Shown here in pieces: positions 35,085 through 43,575 of a stretch of 64,000 nt of DNA (position 1 is the first letter of the stretch; each line of letters opens with the position of its first letter). The notes below the pieces were generated by a model. It was given only the letters and a program-made list of their open reading frames with translations. It searched no databases and was not told where the DNA came from. The stretch is taken from contig NZ_PVBQ01000006.1 in assembly GCF_002980525.1 (NCBI RefSeq), forward strand, positions 248,001-312,000. Reading direction: 5' to 3'. This DNA is from Sphingobacterium haloxyli. GTDB taxonomy: Bacteria > Bacteroidota > Bacteroidia > Sphingobacteriales > Sphingobacteriaceae. Made by a program: the position numbers and the translations under genes.

Positions 35085-36224
35085 ATGAAAAGGACAATTC
35101 TAAAAATATGTATACTGTTTTTGAGTATACAGACTTATGCACAAAATGGCGTATGGGACGATTTACCCGCTTATGCAGACCCCGTGTTGATAGGCGAGAA
35201 GCTTGTAAAAAATTATCTGGCCAGCGATTACAGACATTTTGACGAGATCCCCGGCGAGCCACCTTACATTGTATATCCAGAGACCTGCACCTGGTTAGGA
35301 GCGCTGGTGTTCAGCGAAAAAACGAACAACACAGCGTTGCTGATGGATCTGGAAAAACGGTTCTTTCCACTTTTGGGAAAGAGAAAGGAACTCATGCAGA
35401 AGCCCAATCACGTTGATAATACGGTTTTTGGCGTTATTCCATTGCGACTCTATATGCTAACCGACAATCCGCTTTATTACCATATCGGAATCGATTTCGC
35501 TGATCGGCAGTGGCAGCTCCCTAAATCGTCTGCAAGCGATAGTATTAAACACTGCGCATTATTGGATAGGGGACTCAGCTGGCAGACCAGATTCTGGATA
35601 GACGATATGTATATGATCACTGCAATTCAAAGCCATGCATACCTTGCAACAAAGGATAGGAAGTACATCGATCGTGCGGCCTATGAAATGACGGTATACC
35701 TGGATTCTATCCAAAAACCGAACGGTCTATTTTACCATGCCAAACAGGCACCATTTTTTTGGGGAAGAGGTAACGGCTGGATGGCTGCAGGTATGACGGA
35801 ACTGCTGAAGAACCTTCCTAAAGATAATAAACACTATCCGCGTATACTGTCTAGCTATCAACATATGATGCGTACGCTAAAATCTTATGTGAATAAGGAG
35901 GGACTCTGGGGACAACTTGTCGACGAGCCTGAAGGTTCCTGGACAGAAACCTCGGGATCGGCCATGTTTACGTATGCTATGATTGTTGGTGTAAAAGAAG
36001 GGTGGCTCGACAGGCATGAATATGTACCTGTGGTGCGAAAGGCTTGGCTGGCGCTCATGCCATATATTAACGACAATGGCGATCTAAGAGATGTTTGTAT
36101 CGGCACTAATATCGGTTCTACAAAGGAACATTATCTTAATCGTAGAAGATTGGTCGGTGATTTTCACGGACAAGCGGCGCTGCTGTGGTGTGCAAGTGCG
36201 CTGTTGCCGGAGGAAAAGCAATAG
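35085..36224 (+). CDS. GH105 (GH88-like) unsaturated uronyl hydrolase, 379 aa
   Basis: Exported (signal peptide LKICILFLSIQTYAQ) (alpha/alpha)6-barrel enzyme of the YteR/YesR type, which removes 4,5-unsaturated galacturonyl or glucuronyl residues left by polysaccharide lyases. Diagnostic blocks are TRFWIDDMYMITAIQSHAYL (Asp173-Asp174 in the position of the catalytic Asp of YteR), FFWGRGNGWMAAGMTELL, EPEGSWTETSGSAMFTYAMI and the C-terminal RRLVGDFHGQAALLW. Length is normal for the family. Last gene of the PUL; no lyase is encoded in the window, so the unsaturated ends must come from an enzyme elsewhere or from outside. Confidence 0.92.
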   Translation: MKRTILKICILFLSIQTYAQNGVWDDLPAYADPVLIGEKLVKNYLASDYRHFDEIPGEPPYIVYPETCTWLGALVFSEKTNNTALLMDLEKRFFPLLGKRKELMQKPNHVDNTVFGVIPLRLYMLTDNPLYYHIGIDFADRQWQLPKSSASDSIKHCALLDRGLSWQTRFWIDDMYMITAIQSHAYLATKDRKYIDRAAYEMTVYLDSIQKPNGLFYHAKQAPFFWGRGNGWMAAGMTELLKNLPKDNKHYPRILSSYQHMMRTLKSYVNKEGLWGQLVDEPEGSWTETSGSAMFTYAMIVGVKEGWLDRHEYVPVVRKAWLALMPYINDNGDLRDVCIGTNIGSTKEHYLNRRRLVGDFHGQAALLWCASALLPEEKQ

Positions 36225-36251
36225 GACGACTGGTTATGTAGTTGGAACTGT

Positions 36252-36320
36252 TCTGCGGTGAGTAAACTCACCAGCCGTTTGCTGGAAGGCCGGCGGCGAA
36301 GGCGACGACGTAATTGGTAA
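36252..36320 (+). pseudogene. Fragment of the Arg-tail mini-gene of the FN3/DUF5675 cassette
   Basis: Fifty-seven bases (36253-36309) match the 3' end of the 57-aa gene at 20427-20600 with three mismatches, in the same reading frame (AVSKLTSRLLEGRRRRRR against AVSYLTSRLLEGRRRRRR), and run to a stop at 36320. Nothing of the upstream cassette genes remains, although the matching terminator follows at 36349. It lies 28 bp after the GH105 stop codon. Confidence 0.8.
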
Positions 36321-36348
36321 GTTTCTTTTGTATTTTTTTTTGTTTGAG

Positions 36349-36377
36349 CTCCCGGGGTGTAAGCCTCGGGAGTTTTT
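36349..36377 (+). terminator. Intrinsic terminator, near-copy of the cassette terminator
   Basis: CTCCCGGGG / CCTCGGGAG stem, loop TGTAAG, then five T. The sequence around it repeats that at 20624-20656. It now serves to end the GH105 transcript. Confidence 0.85.
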
Positions 36378-36415
36378 GCATTTGGATTTCTTGCCGTATC
36401 ATAATCCTGTCATGC

Positions 36416-36423
36416 TATCTTTG
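36416..36423 (+). promoter_or_regulatory. Promoter of the sigma factor gene at 36482
   Basis: TATCTTTG matches the Bacteroidota -7 consensus TAnnTTTG, with TTG at 36391-36393 about 22 bp upstream as a possible -33 element. It lies 58 bp before the start codon and after the terminator of the preceding operon. Confidence 0.6.
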
Positions 36424-36481
36424 GCACGATTTAATATTGTGTTAATATTATACCCCTAAATTTGGACGATATTTAAAAGTC

Positions 36482-37093
36482 ATGGATCAGGCGCAAGTAA
36501 AGAACTGGTGGATAGAAGTTAAGACGCAAAGTAATCGGAAAGCCTTCGATCGTATATATCTGTCGACCTGGCACAAGTTATATGCACAGGCATGGCGACG
36601 CGTAGAAGACGAAGATGTAGCGAAGGATATGGTACAGGACGTCTTTGTAAAGCTCTGGGAGGGACGGCAATCGATAACCATTGCAGGGACAGTACCCGCA
36701 TATCTAAATGCGGTCCTGAAAAATCGAATAATGGATTATTTCCAATCTGAAAACGTATTGAAAAGTGCTTTAGAGCGAGCTTTCCTTATCATGGAATCCG
36801 TGGTTGACCGGCCTGAATTAGGACTCTCTTACGAGGAGACGGAAGGAATTCTGGAAGAAGAGCTGGCCAAAATGCCGAAGAATATGCGGGAAACTTTTCT
36901 GCTCCGGTTGGATAATCAAAGTATACCCATGATCGCCCAATCATTGAATCTTGCTGACCAAACCGTAAACAACCTACTTACGGAAGCAAGGCGAAGACTG
37001 AAAGACAATCTTCCACGAAGATTTGAAAATCACCACCCCCAATATGTGATTTTATTCCTGTATGCCCTTAATGAAATTTTAATATACAATTAA
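36482..37093 (+). CDS. FecI-like ECF RNA polymerase sigma factor, 203 aa
   Basis: Sigma region 2 at ~20-90 (AFDRIYLSTWHKLYAQAWRR; DVAKDMVQDVFVKLWEGRQS) and region 4 at ~130-185 (MPKNMRETFLLRLDNQSIPM; AQSLNLADQTVNNLLTEARR). It precedes a FecR gene by 57 bp and belongs to a sigma/anti-sigma/susCD unit. A broken fragment of a close relative lies at 60704-60757. The C-terminal hydrophobic tail (YVILFLYALNEILIYN) is seen in many Bacteroidota FecI homologues. Confidence 0.93.
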   Translation: MDQAQVKNWWIEVKTQSNRKAFDRIYLSTWHKLYAQAWRRVEDEDVAKDMVQDVFVKLWEGRQSITIAGTVPAYLNAVLKNRIMDYFQSENVLKSALERAFLIMESVVDRPELGLSYEETEGILEEELAKMPKNMRETFLLRLDNQSIPMIAQSLNLADQTVNNLLTEARRRLKDNLPRRFENHHPQYVILFLYALNEILIYN

Positions 37094-37150
37094 CCTTTTC
37101 TTGAAGTAGTTTCACGGCTTTTTTTGGTCTTAGTAGTAAAAGAAGCATAA

Positions 37151-38152
37151 GTGACTAGTAAGGAATTTCAGGAATTATTGCGCAAATATCGCGCTGGTAA
37201 CGCAACTGACCAGGAGGTCAGGTTGATAAACAAATGGTATCAAGCGTTTGAAGACAAACTTCCCGATTGGAATACCCATCAACAGAAAGAAATTAGAAAC
37301 AGCATCCATCAACAGATTCTGAATGCGATAGATTCTACCCAGCCTGCGGAAGATCAGCAGGAGACAGCCAACGGTCGCCGGTGGCCGCGGCAGCTTGTCC
37401 GGCTAGCGAGAGTCGCTGCGGTGCTGGTAGGCGTCTTTTTTGCTTTCTACCTGGCCCGTCAGTGGAATATGCCGAGTCCAGGCGACACCCGGCAGCAGGT
37501 TGTCGAGGAGGTCGTGGTAGAGGCGGGGCAAGGGCAGGTCAAACAGGTCACGCTGGCAGACAGTACCGTGCTGTGGCTGAACGGCGGCACGAAGGTGCGG
37601 TTTGAGAAGGCCTTCCATAAATCGGCCGAACGGAAAATTTACCTCGACTATGGCGAGGTACACTTTGATGTGAAACGGGATACGTTAAAGCCCTTTGTGG
37701 TGAACTCGGGTTTCGCTACTACCAAGGTGCTGGGGACCAGCTTTGCGGTAAAAGCGTATAACGAACTGCCGTACGAACTGATATCCGTTTCGAGCGGAAA
37801 GGTGCAGGTCTCTGTACAGCACGGAAATCAAGTATATATTTTGGGCGCCGGAGAATTCATCAAGATCGGCAAGGAAGATCATCGGCTTGATCTGGGCAGG
37901 ACGGAGCAGGAGCAAAGTAGCTCGTGGAGGGAGGGAATCACCTTCCTGGATCAGGCATCGTTCGTGGAACTCGCATTGGTGCTGAAAAATAGCTATGGCG
38001 TGACGCTGACTGCCGGAAATAAGGCGATTGAGAAACAGCGCTATACGCTGATGATAGACCGGAAGGTGCCTTTCGACGACATCGTCGAGGCCGTAAGTTC
38101 GGTGAACAATAACCAGATTAGAAAGGAAGGAGGGCAGGTGATCATGTTCTAG
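37151..38152 (+). CDS. FecR-family anti-sigma factor, 333 aa
   Basis: Starts at a GTG (VTSKEFQELLRKYRAGNATD, read as Met), as no ATG precedes the cytoplasmic domain. One membrane helix lies at ~82-102 (LARVAAVLVGVFFAFYLARQ), then the FecR domain at ~120-220 (VEAGQGQVKQVTLADSTVLW; IYLDYGEVHFDV; VLGTSFAVKAY) and a DUF4974 C-terminus (FVELALVLKNSYGVTL). Orientation and order (sigma, anti-sigma, SusC) are standard for cell-surface signalling. Confidence 0.92.
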   Translation: MTSKEFQELLRKYRAGNATDQEVRLINKWYQAFEDKLPDWNTHQQKEIRNSIHQQILNAIDSTQPAEDQQETANGRRWPRQLVRLARVAAVLVGVFFAFYLARQWNMPSPGDTRQQVVEEVVVEAGQGQVKQVTLADSTVLWLNGGTKVRFEKAFHKSAERKIYLDYGEVHFDVKRDTLKPFVVNSGFATTKVLGTSFAVKAYNELPYELISVSSGKVQVSVQHGNQVYILGAGEFIKIGKEDHRLDLGRTEQEQSSSWREGITFLDQASFVELALVLKNSYGVTLTAGNKAIEKQRYTLMIDRKVPFDDIVEAVSSVNNNQIRKEGGQVIMF

Positions 38153-38196
38153 ACAAGTGCGGGGGCATATGTGCCCAGGAATCAATAATAAAAAAA

Positions 38197-38224
38197 CCGG
38201 TAGGCAGTTGCGATGCGCTACCGG
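38197..38224 (+). promoter_or_regulatory. Hairpin between anti-sigma and SusC genes
   Basis: CCGGTAG-GCA pairs with TGC-G-CTACCGG (10 bp, one bulged base) around loop GTTGCGA, 45 bp after the FecR stop and 138 bp before SusC. No T-run follows. Confidence 0.5.
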
Positions 38225-38361
38225 CAGGAATGAGGTAGCTGGAAAACGTTGGAAGCGTGTCTCCAGCATGTATAAAGTAATTTGTAGTGAAACAATTACT
38301 GATTCCAAATACAAATATACACTTGTTTGTCCAGATTGGAATCAGGTTATAGAATATAATA

Positions 38362-41300
38362 ATGACGTTAAAAATATCAACGAATCTTAGGAAAGTCATG
38401 AGATTATCTACGATTGTGTTTTGTATGACTACTGCGGTGTTTGGAACGCTCTATGCAAAGACTTCGAATGCCCAGTTTCTCGAAAAACGTGTCCGGATTG
38501 CAAGGGAAGTTCGAAATGCATCAGAGATCATAAGGGATCTGGAAAGCCAAAAAATCAGGTTTGTCTACGATAGGGAGGCACTGAACCTGGCTGGTATTCC
38601 TGCGAAGCTTGTCCATAAGGGAGATGCAGGCCCTGTCGGGCAGATCTTACAGGATGCATTTAAGGGCACCGAGGTCACCTTTGAGGAAAAATCCAGTTTC
38701 ATCGTGCTGAAGAAGAAACAGCGACCCGGACGTATCCTCGGGCAGGTCAAAGACGTTAGCGGGGAAGTGCTGATAGGCGCAACGCTGAAAGTTGTAGAGA
38801 CCAACCAGAATACCGGAACAGATGTGGACGGTAAGTTCTCGATGAGCGTCCCGCCCGGAAACTATACGCTGGAAATCTCGTATATCGCCTACGGCACGCA
38901 GCGTAAGAGTGTCGTGGTTCAGGAGGGAAGAACCTTAACGATGGATATCACGATGTCGCTCGAAGGAAGTGAGCTGGATCAGGTGGTGGTGGTGGGCTAC
39001 GGCACGCAGCAACGCGCACTCGTCACGGGGTCTGTCAGTACCTTGGAAAGCCAAAAGGTTGTCGCTGCTCCGGCAATAAACCCGTCTGATGCCATTGCGG
39101 GGCGTATCCCGGGACTGGTAGCGTTGACACCGTCGGGCGAGCCGGGCAGCAGCTCGGGTATATCGATCCGTGGAAATAACACATTGGGCAATAATTCGCC
39201 CCTGGTTGTAGTCGATGGAGTGCCCAATCGGGAATGGGAACGTCTCAACCCACAGGATATTGAAAACATCACGGTGCTGAAAGATGCCTCGGCAGCTATT
39301 TACGGAGCGAGGGCCGCAAACGGGGTTATCTTGGTAACGACTAAGAAGGGAACGTCCGGCAAGCCCAAGATCCAATTCAATTACAACGAAGGACTTGCGG
39401 CACCGACAGTAGTGCCGGAGGCGGCGGATGCAGCAACCTATGCACAGCTTCTCAACGAAGTGCTGCTCTACGAGGGAGCGAGCCCCATGTATTCGGAAGA
39501 GGATATACAGAAGTACCGCGATGGCTCGGATCCGCTGCACTTTCCGAATACGGACTGGTACAAATCTACCTTGAAAAACTGGTCTACACAGCGTACGGCA
39601 GATGTAAACATCTCGGGAGGACAGGAAAGTCTGCGCTATTACTTGTCGGCGGGTACACGTTATCAGGATGCAATATATAAGAACAGCGCCACTTCTTATA
39701 AGCAGCACAACCTCCGGCTGAACTTGGATGGGACGATATCACCCTATATATCGTATGGTGTCAATGTAGCGGTCCGCGAAGTAAACAGGAACTATCCAAC
39801 GGAATCGGCATCGTCGATATGGAACCGTCTGCGTGCCTCCAAACCGAATATGCCGGACTTCTGGCCGACGGGCGAGCCTGCGGATAACGGCGACAGCGGA
39901 AACCCGGTGGTCATCACCACCAACCAGACAGGCTACGACCGGAATAAGGCGACGGTATTCGAAACCCGGGGAATCCTAGACCTGCGAGCCCCTTGGGTGG
40001 ACGGCCTCTCGCTAAGTTTGACAGCAGCTATGGACAATAACATACAGAACGATAAGTTGTGGAAAACGCCATGGTACCTGTACGCCTGGGACCGTACTTC
40101 CCTTAATGATGCCGGACAACCACTGTTGGATCGCGTGCAGCGGGGCTATTCAAATGCGGAGTTGCGCCAGGATATGCAGGATAACAGGTTGGTTACGTTG
40201 AATGCGCTCGGTAAATACCAATTCCAGTTCAATGATTATAAATTTGATGTGATGGCCGGGGTCGAGCGTATAGAGGGCGACAATATGAACTTTTACGCTT
40301 TTCGTAAACATTATGTGTCCACCGCCATCGATCAGCTTTTCGCCGGTGGTGACCTGGAAAAAGACAATGGCGGGGTGGCCAGCCAGGAAGCGCGTCTCAA
40401 TTACTTTGGTAGGGTGAATTATAATGCAAAAGACAAGTATCTACTGGATTTTGTATGGCGTTATGACGGTTCGTATATATTTCCGAAAGATAGCCGTTTT
40501 GGTTTCTTTCCCGGAATATCGGGAGCGTGGCGTGTGTCGGAGGAGGCATTCTGGCAGCCGATAAAACCAGTAGTAAACGAGTTGAAATTTAGGGCATCCT
40601 GGGGGAAAACAGGGAATGATAGGATAGATCCGTACCAATTTCTTCCGAGTTATGCCTACGGCTCTGGTGTGGCTGATATTTACATATTCAATGAGACGGA
40701 ATCGTCTAAGATACTTGCTGAATCCAGTATTGCAAACCCGTCGGTTACGTGGGAGGTCGCAAAACAAACAAATTTAGGGATGGATATGCAGCTGCTAAAC
40801 AACAAGCTGAGCTTCTCCGCCGAGTATTTTCACAACCACCGGACGGATATCCTGTGGCGCCGTAATGCATCCGTCCCCGGATCCACGGGTATGACACTTC
40901 CCTACGAAAATATCGGCGAAGTTATCAATACGGGTGCGGAGTTTCAATTAGCCTATAACGGAAAGAAGGGGGACTTCTTCTACACGCTGTCCGCCAACGT
41001 ATCACTCAATAAAAATAAGATCAAGTTTTGGGATGAGACGCCTGGCGTACCCGAATATCAGCAATCGACAGGGCGTCCGATGAACACCGGCCTGTACTAC
41101 AAGGCTATAGGTATCTTCCGTGACGAAGCCGCCGTGGAAGCCTACCCGCACTGGACAGGTGCACGGCCGGGCGATGTTATTTTTGAAGATGTGAATGGCG
41201 ATGGTGTAATCGATGGGCTGGACCGTATCCGGATCGACAAAACATCGCTTCCAACACACATTGGCGGATTTAACACGGATTTGGCCTACAAAGGGTTTTC

Positions 41301-41712
41301 TGCGTCGATCTTTTTCCAATGGGCATTGGGAGCGATCCGTAACGACTATTTCGAAATGCAGGGACAGATAGGCAATTACCTTGCCCGTGATGCGGAAGGA
41401 CGATGGACACCTGAGAATCCTGATACAGACAAGCCCCGCACCTGGAACCGATACAACGAATACTGGAGGAGCAACCAAAATACATATTGGCTGCAATCTA
41501 CGGATTACCTCCGGCTCAAATCGGTACGTTTAGGTTATACACTGCCCAAGGCTGTTAGCGCTAAGCTATACGCTTCGGACGTGCAGCTGTATGTATCTGG
41601 CCTCAACCTGCTCACGTTCACAGGCATTCAGGATGTGGATCCGGAGAGTACATCAAACACCGCATATCCGGCCAATAAAGTGTTCAACATGGGGCTGTCG
41701 GTCAGCTTCTAG
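38362..41712 (+). CDS. SusC/RagA-family TonB-dependent transporter with STN domain, 1116 aa
   Basis: Outer-membrane importer. Signal peptide (LSTIVFCMTTAVFGTLYAKT), STN domain at ~45-115 (ASEIIRDLESQKIRFVYDRE), carboxypeptidase-like domain (ILGQVKDVSGEVLIGATLKV), linker DQVVVVGYGTQQR, plug (LVVVDGVPNREWERLNPQDI; VLKDASAAIYGARAANG) and barrel ending FNMGLSVSF. The STN domain pairs functionally with the FecR encoded in front. A second ATG at 38398 (MRLSTIVF) also gives a good signal peptide, so the start may be 12 codons shorter. Its operon partner enzyme is a metallophosphoesterase, which hints at a phosphorylated substrate (inference). Confidence 0.94.
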   Translation: MTLKISTNLRKVMRLSTIVFCMTTAVFGTLYAKTSNAQFLEKRVRIAREVRNASEIIRDLESQKIRFVYDREALNLAGIPAKLVHKGDAGPVGQILQDAFKGTEVTFEEKSSFIVLKKKQRPGRILGQVKDVSGEVLIGATLKVVETNQNTGTDVDGKFSMSVPPGNYTLEISYIAYGTQRKSVVVQEGRTLTMDITMSLEGSELDQVVVVGYGTQQRALVTGSVSTLESQKVVAAPAINPSDAIAGRIPGLVALTPSGEPGSSSGISIRGNNTLGNNSPLVVVDGVPNREWERLNPQDIENITVLKDASAAIYGARAANGVILVTTKKGTSGKPKIQFNYNEGLAAPTVVPEAADAATYAQLLNEVLLYEGASPMYSEEDIQKYRDGSDPLHFPNTDWYKSTLKNWSTQRTADVNISGGQESLRYYLSAGTRYQDAIYKNSATSYKQHNLRLNLDGTISPYISYGVNVAVREVNRNYPTESASSIWNRLRASKPNMPDFWPTGEPADNGDSGNPVVITTNQTGYDRNKATVFETRGILDLRAPWVDGLSLSLTAAMDNNIQNDKLWKTPWYLYAWDRTSLNDAGQPLLDRVQRGYSNAELRQDMQDNRLVTLNALGKYQFQFNDYKFDVMAGVERIEGDNMNFYAFRKHYVSTAIDQLFAGGDLEKDNGGVASQEARLNYFGRVNYNAKDKYLLDFVWRYDGSYIFPKDSRFGFFPGISGAWRVSEEAFWQPIKPVVNELKFRASWGKTGNDRIDPYQFLPSYAYGSGVADIYIFNETESSKILAESSIANPSVTWEVAKQTNLGMDMQLLNNKLSFSAEYFHNHRTDILWRRNASVPGSTGMTLPYENIGEVINTGAEFQLAYNGKKGDFFYTLSANVSLNKNKIKFWDETPGVPEYQQSTGRPMNTGLYYKAIGIFRDEAAVEAYPHWTGARPGDVIFEDVNGDGVIDGLDRIRIDKTSLPTHIGGFNTDLAYKGFSASIFFQWALGAIRNDYFEMQGQIGNYLARDAEGRWTPENPDTDKPRTWNRYNEYWRSNQNTYWLQSTDYLRLKSVRLGYTLPKAVSAKLYASDVQLYVSGLNLLTFTGIQDVDPESTSNTAYPANKVFNMGLSVSF

Positions 41713-41759
41713 CGGCCAACTGTAGTTACTAAAATTTTTAATTAGATATTTTGAAAGTG

Positions 41760-43556
41760 ATGAGAAATTGGATAGTAATAGCGACGCTATCTTTGTTTAT
41801 GGTAGTCGGAATGAACGCCTGTAAGCAAGATTTTTTGGATACGCAATCGCAGGAAAAATTTACCGACGATGCGGTATGGTCCGACCCGGCCTTGGTAGAG
41901 ACCTTTCTGAACCAGATTTATTTCAGGCTTTACGAGCCCCTTACGGATGGCCGGGGTACAGCCAATATTGTTGATGAAGGGCATTATAGGGGGAACAGCT
42001 CGTCAAATTTACATAACAACAGTCAGACTACGCAGGATAACCTCTACGCGTGGGGCTATCAGCGTAACCTGGCTTGGAATGAGCTCTACAAGTCGATCCG
42101 TTATTGTAATGTATTCTTTAGTAAGGTGGCGGAGGTGCCATTCACGGGAACGGTCGTTGATGGGAAGACCGATCAGGAGCGAATGACGGGCGAAGCACAT
42201 TTTTTACGCGCCTTCAACTACCACTATTTGCTGGCTCTCTACGGCGGCGTGCCGCTCGTAACAGAGGCCTATGGCTTAGACAGCGAATTTGCTGTGCCAA
42301 GAAACTCCTACGAAGAATGTATAGATTTCATCGTATCGGAGTGTGATAAAGCAGCCGCGCTGCTTCCGGAGGTTCATTCCGGCAGCAATATAGGACGCGT
42401 AACCAAGGGGGCTGCATTGGCTTTGAAGTCACGTGTGTTGTTGTATGCGGCCAGTGATCTGCATACGCCTAATGCTTTTATATCGGCCTTTAAAAAGCCT
42501 GAGTTATTAGGTTATACCGACAATGCGCAGGAGGAGCGTTGGCGTAAGGCTAAGGAGGCTGCGAAAGCGGTCATTGATCTTGGCTTGTATGCTTTGCACA
42601 AGGCGGAACCTGCCGAAGGCGATTCGGTAGCGCAGAACATCACCGAGATATTCCTGACGAACAACACTTCGGAGGATATCATGGTTAAGTATTTTACGCA
42701 GGTAATGGGCCAACGGTGGGGCTTATACTCTTCGCCAAACGGATATTACGGCTGGGGAGTGAACGCACCTGTCGCCAATTTTGTGGACGCCTTTCAGATG
42801 GCCGATGGAACACCGTTCGACTGGAATAATCCGGCACATGCGAAAGATCCTTATGCAAATCGCGAACCTCGTTTCTACGCGACCGTCTTTTACAACGGTG
42901 CATCGTGGAGACAACGGCCGGCCGATGCGCAGGGCCTCGATCCAGACAATAAGATCCAAACCGGCACCTACCAACGCTGGGATGCGGCTGCGGGCAGAAT
43001 GTATGAAACGTATGGTATAGATACTAGAAATGGACCTATCGAAAACTGGAACGGTTCCTATACGGGCTATTATTGTAGAAAGTATGTAGACCCCAGCGTG
43101 AATGTGCAATACATCCGGCAATCGGTCACATGGCGGTTTTTCCGCTATACGGAAATACTCCTGAACTACGCCGAGGCGTGTATAGAACTCGGCGAAGAGG
43201 CTGAAGCCAGAACGTATATCAACGCCGTGCGCAAGCGCGCCGGTCTGCCTGCAACAGCAGCCACGGGCGAGACCCTCAGGAAGCTATATCGAAATGAGCG
43301 CCGTCTCGAACTGGCGTTTGAAGAGCATCGCTACTTTGATGTACGGAGATGGATGATTGGCTCCGAAGCATATAGCCCGGCTTATCAGGCAAAGGTAGTT
43401 TACCCATTAATGCCTAATAATACAACGGCCACAACGCCGGTGGTTACCCACGTGAAGTTTGATGACCGTTCTTGGGATAATAAATCGTATTTCTTTCCAA
43501 TACTCCGGGATGAAATGAATAAAAATGCGAAATTGGACCAGAATCCCGGGTATTGA
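41760..43556 (+). CDS. SusD/RagB-family outer-membrane lipoprotein, 598 aa
   Basis: Lipoprotein signal MRNWIVIATLSLFMVVGMNA then Cys, followed by KQDFLDTQSQEKFTDDAVW, the usual start of mature SusD proteins. Conserved blocks include AHFLRAFNYHYLLALYGGVP, RNSYEECIDFIVSECDKAAA, RYTEILLNYAEACIELGEE and ERRLELAFEEHRYFDVRRWM, ending LDQNPGY. The ATG at 41760 is preferred to a TTG three codons earlier. It follows SusC by 47 bp and precedes the metallophosphoesterase by 19 bp. Confidence 0.94.
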   Translation: MRNWIVIATLSLFMVVGMNACKQDFLDTQSQEKFTDDAVWSDPALVETFLNQIYFRLYEPLTDGRGTANIVDEGHYRGNSSSNLHNNSQTTQDNLYAWGYQRNLAWNELYKSIRYCNVFFSKVAEVPFTGTVVDGKTDQERMTGEAHFLRAFNYHYLLALYGGVPLVTEAYGLDSEFAVPRNSYEECIDFIVSECDKAAALLPEVHSGSNIGRVTKGAALALKSRVLLYAASDLHTPNAFISAFKKPELLGYTDNAQEERWRKAKEAAKAVIDLGLYALHKAEPAEGDSVAQNITEIFLTNNTSEDIMVKYFTQVMGQRWGLYSSPNGYYGWGVNAPVANFVDAFQMADGTPFDWNNPAHAKDPYANREPRFYATVFYNGASWRQRPADAQGLDPDNKIQTGTYQRWDAAAGRMYETYGIDTRNGPIENWNGSYTGYYCRKYVDPSVNVQYIRQSVTWRFFRYTEILLNYAEACIELGEEAEARTYINAVRKRAGLPATAATGETLRKLYRNERRLELAFEEHRYFDVRRWMIGSEAYSPAYQAKVVYPLMPNNTTATTPVVTHVKFDDRSWDNKSYFFPILRDEMNKNAKLDQNPGY

Positions 43557-43575
43557 TAATCTAACCAGAAACGCG

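Noticed and set aside
38935..39708. 257-codon antisense frame inside susC
   Set aside because: Shadow of the plug-domain coding region; no start signal or domain.
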